Source: Candidatus Helarchaeota archaeon
Lineage (GTDB): Archaea; Asgardarchaeota; Lokiarchaeia; Helarchaeales; JABXJV01
DNA: 18,518 nt
Direction of reading: 5' to 3'
Assembly: GCA_013375355.1 (NCBI GenBank)
Contig: JABXJV010000068.1
Location: forward strand, 1 to 18,518
The stretch's first letter is position 1. Each line of letters begins with the position of its first letter. Positions 13,684-18,518 of this stretch are shown here, in pieces. The notes below the pieces were generated by a model. The model was not told the origin of the DNA and ran no database searches. It saw nothing but the letters and a program-made list of their open reading frames with translations. The position numbers were made by a program, and so were the translations under genes.

Positions 13684-14650
13684 TTAGATCTTTTCAAACC
13701 AACTGCTCATTTGCCCAACAACAGTACGTGTAACTTTCTTTGATATATCTGTACCATAGTATATCTCGGATAATTTTTTAATAATAGGTATTTCATAACG
13801 ATTAATCTTCATCTGAAATTTTTCGTCCAATTCTTTCATAAGGTCGTCTTCTGAGATTTGTTTTATAGGCTCAAGTTCTTTTAAGATTGTATCGGTAAGG
13901 AGTATTAAGCGTTCAAATTCGGAATAAGTATCTAAAATCTGCACGTTTTGATCTGGATTTTGTAATACTTTTTTAAATAATTTGAATTCAAAATCAAAAA
14001 TTTCTTCTTCTTCATCATAAGGTTCAATAACTATATTAGAATTAAAATCTATAATTAGAAAGTCCTTATATTTTTTAGTATTTCTTTCAAATTCTTCCTG
14101 GTCAATTGCAAATATATGACGTCCATATTCTAGTTGTGTAAAGATTTTTCTTAAAAATTGTGTCATTATATTAATTATTTCCTCTCTTCCAATGAAAACT
14201 GTATAAAATCGGAAGAATATTGCATGAAAAATGTTAAAGAATACATCTTGACCAAAAAAAGATATCAAATTTTCTATTGAAATTTCTCTAAGATCTAATG
14301 AGTCTTTAAAATCTAATAATTTTTCAGCTACCTTAGTCTTGATTTTTAATTTTTTATCAATGAATGCAATAAAAGTATGGTTACATTCTTCAGGAAAAAG
14401 TTGAACTCGAATTCCATTTTTGCTTTTCTCCAGCATAAATTTAGGAATGAAGTACTTCACCGAACTCTTACATTCAGGACAGGAGATATTAAAAAGTTCG
14501 TAATCTTCAAATCCGATAAGTTTTTTTCCTTGAAATTTTTGTAAGACGTTAATAACTCTAGAATCACTGACATCTACGTCTCTTATTATATTATGTAAAG
14601 TAATATTTCCATCACATCTATTAAGAATCGTGCTTTCGACTAGATTGAAT
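13684..14650 (-). CDS. Winged-helix/zinc-ribbon protein; probable 3' half of a gene split by a frameshift
   Basis: The first usable start is GTG 14460, giving 258 residues, but the same frame is open and clearly coding up to 14688. Above GTG it encodes FNLVESTILNRCDGN, then helices ending VINVLQKFQGKKLIGFE (a winged-helix pattern), then the zinc knuckle CPEC before the GTG. No ATG, GTG or TTG exists there. The upstream Roadblock-like frame stops inside an A7 tract exactly where this one would begin; removing one A fuses them in frame through SLKKKDKFNL. The C-terminal part is acidic and helical with aromatic-rich stretches and is unrecognised. So this is most likely the downstream part of a Roadblock-winged helix-zinc ribbon protein of about 489 residues. 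Confidence 0.65.
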
Positions 14651-15154
14651 TTATCTTTTTTTCTTAAGAGATCTGAGTAGAATTGGTTTTATTTTATTGT
14701 AATATTTATCTTTCCGGGAGACAACACCTAACTCTTCCATCTGTTGGGCAATTAATTTAGAAGCTGCAGTTTCCTCAATCACTTCAACTGTCGCACTTTC
14801 CACAGTTGCCAAACAATTCTCAATTGGTTCAGAATAATTACGCATCATACTTTTGAAAGCTAATAATTGACCGATCTTACCCTTTGGATTATATAATATA
14901 GTCATAGTATTTTCAGTAGTTTTAAAGAAAATTATATTTTCTGAACTCAAGGGAATTGAATGTTCGCCTTGTCGAAGGTAATTAAAATTTGTTTCCACAA
15001 ACCTCTTAATAAATTCTTTATAATCATCAAATACATCATCCAAGTAAATAAAATTTCCATCTTTACCAGTTACAGCAACATATACCTTTACTCCAACAAG
15101 TTGTCCCATTTTTCCCGAAATGTTTCTTACAATATCATAGATAGCTGAACTCAT
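14651..15154 (-). CDS. Roadblock/LC7-like domain protein; probable 5' half of a frameshifted gene
   Basis: A 167-residue protein whose residues about 15-115 have the alternating pattern of a Roadblock/longin-like fold: VKVYVAVTGKDGNFIYL, a helix, then HSIPLSSENIIFFKTTENTM and LYNPKGKIGQLLAFKSM. Such domains bind and regulate small GTPases (MglB, dynein light chain), which fits the three GTPases in this window; the pairing is inference. A helical region (125-165) then ends KPILLRSLKKKR. The TAA lies just after an A7 tract (plus-strand T 14656-14662), and the downstream frame continues with a winged helix and zinc ribbon. The ATG start has no strong Shine-Dalgarno. Alternative view: two genes overlapping at the stop, with a noncanonical start for the second. 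Confidence 0.6.
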   Translation of the reverse strand: MSSAIYDIVRNISGKMGQLVGVKVYVAVTGKDGNFIYLDDVFDDYKEFIKRFVETNFNYLRQGEHSIPLSSENIIFFKTTENTMTILYNPKGKIGQLLAFKSMMRNYSEPIENCLATVESATVEVIEETAASKLIAQQMEELGVVSRKDKYYNKIKPILLRSLKKKR

Positions 15155-15376
15155 TTTTATATTCCAAGCATATTTATCTAATTATTTTAATAGAAAATTC
15201 CTTATAATATTGTTTCCCTTTACCGATAAAATAGAGAGTTTATGACTATTTCTTTTTGAATTTATATGAAATAGAAAATTATTATTATCTAAATTATCAT
15301 ATAATTGAAACATTTAAAAAAATATAATTTTGGTAAAAAAATTTCTAAAAGAATTACTTTCAAATCTGGGATTAAA

Positions 15377-16156
15377 ATGTTTTCATTGTACGAGTTTGAA
15401 TTTTTAGGAAATAGACTTGCGGAATATTCAATTTTAAAGAACCCCTTGGAATTATTTGGTCTTGGAATCATAATAGTTGCAATGATTATTGTAGCGTTCT
15501 TGGCTTATCAAATGTTTAATAGTTATAGAGAGACAAAAATGGCTGCCACTTTATATTGGGCACTGGCCTTTGGATTTTTATTAATAGCTGTCATTTTTCT
15601 TATTATAGAGAAGGTAAGTTATTCGACTTTAGGTAATCGTTCTCTTGGAGACACAATGGCTATTTTTGCATTAATATTTAGCGGTGCTGCTATCGTATGC
15701 TTTGATATATTTTCCTTCCATACCACTTATCCTGATAGAGTAAAGATACTCACGGTAATTGTTTCGTTAATAGCAGCGATATATGTTGGAATTTTAGTCT
15801 ATTCAATTATTCTTAGTTATCCGCATGCCGATGTCGTTAATTACGAGTTAGTCTATGAACCAAAAACTTATATTATCGTTTATTGCACTCTATTGCCAAT
15901 AATTTTAATTGCACCGTCAATATTCTTTTATTATTCTTCTAAAATGCGCGATAATAATCCACCAAATTCAATTAGAGCTCGTTGGATGGGAATTGGACTC
16001 CTTTTTTTCGCAATCGGATATATTACAGAAGTTGCTCCCTTCTTAGGAGAATTAGCCATACCATTTCGTATCTTCTTTGTGTTAGCTGGTATCACATTAT
16101 GGATTTGTTTCCGAATGCCAGAATGGTTTAAAAGTAAAATCGGTTGGACAGAATAA
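15377..16156 (+). CDS. Predicted seven-helix membrane protein, unknown function
   Basis: From ATG 15377 the protein has 259 residues with seven hydrophobic segments, at about residues 24-45, 57-77, 91-113, 122-146, 167-191, 203-224 and 228-250, leaving a short basic C-terminus. The N-terminus is outside the first helix and lacks a signal peptide. No conserved retinal-type lysine or other family mark was recognised. A TTG at 15305 would add 24 basic residues, but the TATA-like AAAAATATAATTTT (about 15317-15330) would then lie inside the gene; ATG is preferred. It is divergent from the Roadblock-like gene, and a T7 run follows its stop. Confidence 0.7.
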   Translation: MFSLYEFEFLGNRLAEYSILKNPLELFGLGIIIVAMIIVAFLAYQMFNSYRETKMAATLYWALAFGFLLIAVIFLIIEKVSYSTLGNRSLGDTMAIFALIFSGAAIVCFDIFSFHTTYPDRVKILTVIVSLIAAIYVGILVYSIILSYPHADVVNYELVYEPKTYIIVYCTLLPIILIAPSIFFYYSSKMRDNNPPNSIRARWMGIGLLFFAIGYITEVAPFLGELAIPFRIFFVLAGITLWICFRMPEWFKSKIGWTE

Positions 16157-16189
16157 CAATAAATAATAAAATTTTTTAATAAATTCCCC

Positions 16190-16196
16190 TTTTTTT
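16190..16196 (+). terminator. T7 terminator after the membrane protein gene
   Basis: CCCC followed by seven T, about 35 nt past the stop. Confidence 0.4.
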
Positions 16197-16261
16197 AAAT
16201 CTCTATTTTTAATTAAATCAGGAAATTTATCTAAAATTTTATCTAGATTCTCTAAAAATAG

Positions 16262-16270
16262 AAAAAAAAA
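16262..16270 (-). terminator. T9 terminator after the TPR gene
   Basis: Nine A on the plus strand, read as T9 about 75 nt beyond the stop of the leftward TPR gene. Confidence 0.4.
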
Positions 16271-16345
16271 GGAATTAATCAGTCCATTCTTTAGTAAAAC
16301 AAATGTGTAATATTACAATGAAATTAAAGAAAATTAAAGGATGTT

Positions 16346-17836
16346 TTAGGTCAATTTTTTCATCGCTTTATCTCTATCTTTTCGATATTTTTTGATTTTG
16401 CCTTCATCTTCTGTTTTTTCAATCAAGTCAAAGGCTTTAGAGTATAATTCGACAGCTTGTTCGTAATTTTTTGCGTCATATGCGTTATCTCCTCGTTTAT
16501 TCAATTTATCAGCCCAATCTTCGTATGCATCCTGAAGATCTTCTAAATATTCTTTAATTACATCCTCATCCTCTGTTCTTTTTATGATTTCAAGTGCTTG
16601 TTCAAAATTTCTAATAGAAATTTCATATTGTCTATCTTTTATAGCTTGTTTTGCAGATTCCTTAGTTTTTTCAGCCCATTTTTCACGTGTTTTTCTTAAT
16701 TCTTTGGAATATTCATTCATTAAAGAGTCTTTACCACTTTCTGTAGCTAGACCGAGAGATTTGATATAAATCATTTCAGCCTTTTCAAAGTCATTTGCTT
16801 CAAATGCCTCATCCCCTTGCTTATTCACTACTTCTGCATATTTTTCAAATGACTTATTTAATTCATCACGATATCTATCAATCAATTTTTGATTTTGAGA
16901 TTCTTTAGCCATTTCAAAACTGCTGTGATAGATATCTATTGCCTTTTCATAGTCTTTTCGTTTAAACGCTTCATCCCCAGTTTTATTTATTTTTTCTGCA
17001 TTATCTTCATAAAGATTTGAAATTTTTTTCCTCAATTTTTTTACTTTTTTATCATCTCTAGTCTTTTCAATGAAGCGTAAAGCATTACTGAGTTTATCAA
17101 TAGCTTCATTATAATTATCCTCATCAATCAGTTTTTCGGCAGATTCTTCTAGATTCTCAGCTAAAACTTCATAATTTTTATATAGTTCTTTAGTTAGATT
17201 GGAGATTAATTTTGCATTATTTGATTTATCAGCAACTTCAACTGATTTTTCATATAATTCCAGTGATTTCCCATAATTTTTTTGTTTAAATTCTCTATCA
17301 GCTTGTTTATTAATATCTTTAGCATGTTCGCCAGCAGTTTTCCCTAATTCCTTCATTAACTCGTTTACTTTATCCGAGTTATATGACTTTTTCATTAAAT
17401 CAATACTTTTTATATATAATTCAATAGCTACATCGTAATTTTTTTCTTTTTTCAATTGATCAGCTTGTTTATTTATTTCATGAGCAAAATTTTCATAACT
17501 TTTTCGAAGTTCTTTATCATATTTAGATTGATCTTTCTTTTTACTAGTCTCTTTAATAAGTTCAACCGATTGCTTGTAATAATTAATTGCTTCTTCGTAT
17601 TTTTCTTGTTTAAATAATTCATCAGCAATTTTATTAATGGCTTCAGCTTGTTTTTCATATGCTTTTTCCAATTCTTTGGCGCATTTAGTTACATCTTTCT
17701 GTTTTCCAAGGTCTCGGTAAATTTCTAGAGCTCGATTTAACCTATCTATTGCTTTATCATAATCTTTATCTTCCATATCTTCTTTTGCTTGTTTATATAG
17801 ACTTTTAGCTTCTCCTTCCATTTTTTTATTGCACAC
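16346..17836 (-). CDS. TPR-like repeat protein, nine 54-aa repeats
   Basis: A 496-residue all-helical scaffold made almost wholly of nine repeats with exact period 54 (residues about 11-65, then 66, 120, 174, 228, 282, 336, 390 and 444 onward). Each has the TPR-type pattern INK-xAD-xxF-xxxxYEKAIELYxKSxE followed by an extra helix of the kind KELxKxYExxAE. The unit is thus longer than the 34-residue TPR and recalls extended TPR/alpha-SNAP-like arrays. It probably mediates protein-protein contacts; the partner is unknown. No signal peptide or membrane segment is present. The start is GTG 17836 or ATG 17821 (sixth codon); AAAGGAG lies 1 nt or 14 nt upstream respectively, so neither spacing is ideal. 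It follows the vWA-type gene by about 100 bp in the same direction. Confidence 0.85.
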   Translation of the reverse strand: MCNKKMEGEAKSLYKQAKEDMEDKDYDKAIDRLNRALEIYRDLGKQKDVTKCAKELEKAYEKQAEAINKIADELFKQEKYEEAINYYKQSVELIKETSKKKDQSKYDKELRKSYENFAHEINKQADQLKKEKNYDVAIELYIKSIDLMKKSYNSDKVNELMKELGKTAGEHAKDINKQADREFKQKNYGKSLELYEKSVEVADKSNNAKLISNLTKELYKNYEVLAENLEESAEKLIDEDNYNEAIDKLSNALRFIEKTRDDKKVKKLRKKISNLYEDNAEKINKTGDEAFKRKDYEKAIDIYHSSFEMAKESQNQKLIDRYRDELNKSFEKYAEVVNKQGDEAFEANDFEKAEMIYIKSLGLATESGKDSLMNEYSKELRKTREKWAEKTKESAKQAIKDRQYEISIRNFEQALEIIKRTEDEDVIKEYLEDLQDAYEDWADKLNKRGDNAYDAKNYEQAVELYSKAFDLIEKTEDEGKIKKYRKDRDKAMKKLT

Positions 17837-17940
17837 TCCTTTGATTCGGAAATTTATATTAAATTATAACATAATACTATTTTTTCCTTTTGTTAAAAAA
17901 ATATTTAAAAAGATGAGATTGGATTAAGTAATTTTTAATC

Positions 17941-18518
17941 CTACGTTAATTTTTTCAATTTCGCTTGTCTAATTGCTTCTTTGATATCATCTTTTTCAAT
18001 TTTACGTTTTTCAACTTTGAGATCTTCTTCCTCGACAGGCGCACCTGCTTCAAACTTAGCTGCAGACAGTGATCTCAAGCTAACATCTTTTTTCTTAAGT
18101 CTTGAATATACCATTTCCTCTACTTCTTTAGGACTGGCTGAAGGGGTTGCGGCCATTACTTCTCGCATTTCCTGAGCGACTAATCCTTCTATTTTTAATT
18201 TTTCAAGCTCACTTTCTGCTACACCAGTAATTAGACTAACAAGGAGATGGGCCTTCTCAAGTGGAATAAATTGTCCCTGGGATATTTTAGCTATTTCTTT
18301 ATATACTTTTATAGCCTTTTTATAACCTTGGATTTCAGGGTAACATCCAATCGGATAAATTAAAATACCCCTATCATAAGAATATTTTGCCTCTTTTTTC
18401 CAATCCTTGCCATCTGGACATCCTTTCTTGAAATTATCTCCTGATGGTTCAACTCCGTGCGGAGGTGCATCTCCCATCCAAATAACAATCTTCGCAGCTT
18501 TTTCACGCCAACTTAGAC
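17941..18518 (-). CDS. vWA-domain-type protein, 3' part only
   Basis: The frame remains open to the window edge, so the 5' end is missing; the ATG at 18477 is internal. The sequence before it, REKAAKIVIW, followed by MGDAPPHG, is a core beta strand and late MIDAS region of a von Willebrand A-type fold, with another strand at GILIYPIGCYPEIQGYKKAI. Similar GDAPPHG segments occur in eukaryotic and bacterial vWA proteins. After the fold comes SQGQFIPLEKAHLL, then a charged helical tail with VEEEDLKVEKRKIEKDD, ending KLKKLT. Likely a metal-dependent adhesion or assembly module, intracellular as judged by this part. It lies upstream of the TPR gene in the same direction. Confidence 0.65.
   Translation of the reverse strand, partial: LSWREKAAKIVIWMGDAPPHGVEPSGDNFKKGCPDGKDWKKEAKYSYDRGILIYPIGCYPEIQGYKKAIKVYKEIAKISQGQFIPLEKAHLLVSLITGVAESELEKLKIEGLVAQEMREVMAATPSASPKEVEEMVYSRLKKKDVSLRSLSAAKFEAGAPVEEEDLKVEKRKIEKDDIKEAIRQAKLKKLT

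Overview
The window looks like a piece of an Asgard (Lokiarchaeota/Promethearchaeota-type) archaeal chromosome. It is strongly AT-rich. It has TATA-like boxes with short or absent leaders, many GTG/TTG starts, an archaeal histone, three Ras/Rab-like small GTPases, a Roadblock-like protein, a TPR array, a vWA-type protein and several lysine-rich proteins. No rRNA or tRNA gene, IS element or CRISPR array was seen. The lineage is an inference from gene content.

Layout. 1-2.6 kb: acyl-CoA dehydrogenase (-) divergent from a DsrE-like protein (+), then a seven-helix membrane protein (-). 2.58-3.6 kb: an archaeal histone whose frame is broken by one extra A in an A8 tract, a GC-rich hairpin island, and two tiny cysteine-rich genes in one operon (-). 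3.7-5.9 kb: an Fe-S protein with a dicluster ferredoxin domain (+), converging on a two-gene small-GTPase operon (-). 5.9-7.1 kb: a gene-poor stretch with a broken gene fragment, 34-bp tandem repeats, two unrelated 17-bp tandem repeats, and five copies of a GGTGA-(T)AAAAAT motif around micro-ORFs. 7.1-9.3 kb: a 715-aa protein with five near-identical 54-aa helix-turn-helix repeats between a helical N-terminus and a possible nuclease-fold C-terminus.

9.3-11.9 kb: a GalT-family (HPHxQ) protein, then a nucleotidyltransferase-like protein with a histone-H1-like lysine tail (+). 11.9-13.5 kb: a third small GTPase and a YhaM-like OB+HD phosphohydrolase/nuclease (-). 13.7-15.2 kb: a Roadblock-like frame and a winged-helix/zinc-ribbon frame that read as one gene if one A is dropped from an A7 tract (-). 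15.4-16.2 kb: a seven-helix membrane protein (+). 16.3-18.5 kb: a protein of nine 54-aa TPR-like repeats, and the 3' part of a vWA-type gene running off the window (-).

Three things merit most attention. First, the tandem-HTH protein has repeats that differ mainly in the recognition helix, and it lies next to iteron-like repeats; it may be a modular DNA-binding, possibly mobile, system. Second, two unrelated genes each need one A skipped in an A-tract followed by GAT. Third, there is an eukaryote-like signalling set of GTPases, a Roadblock-like protein, TPR and vWA proteins. Protein functions rest on motif recognition by eye; no database search was run.
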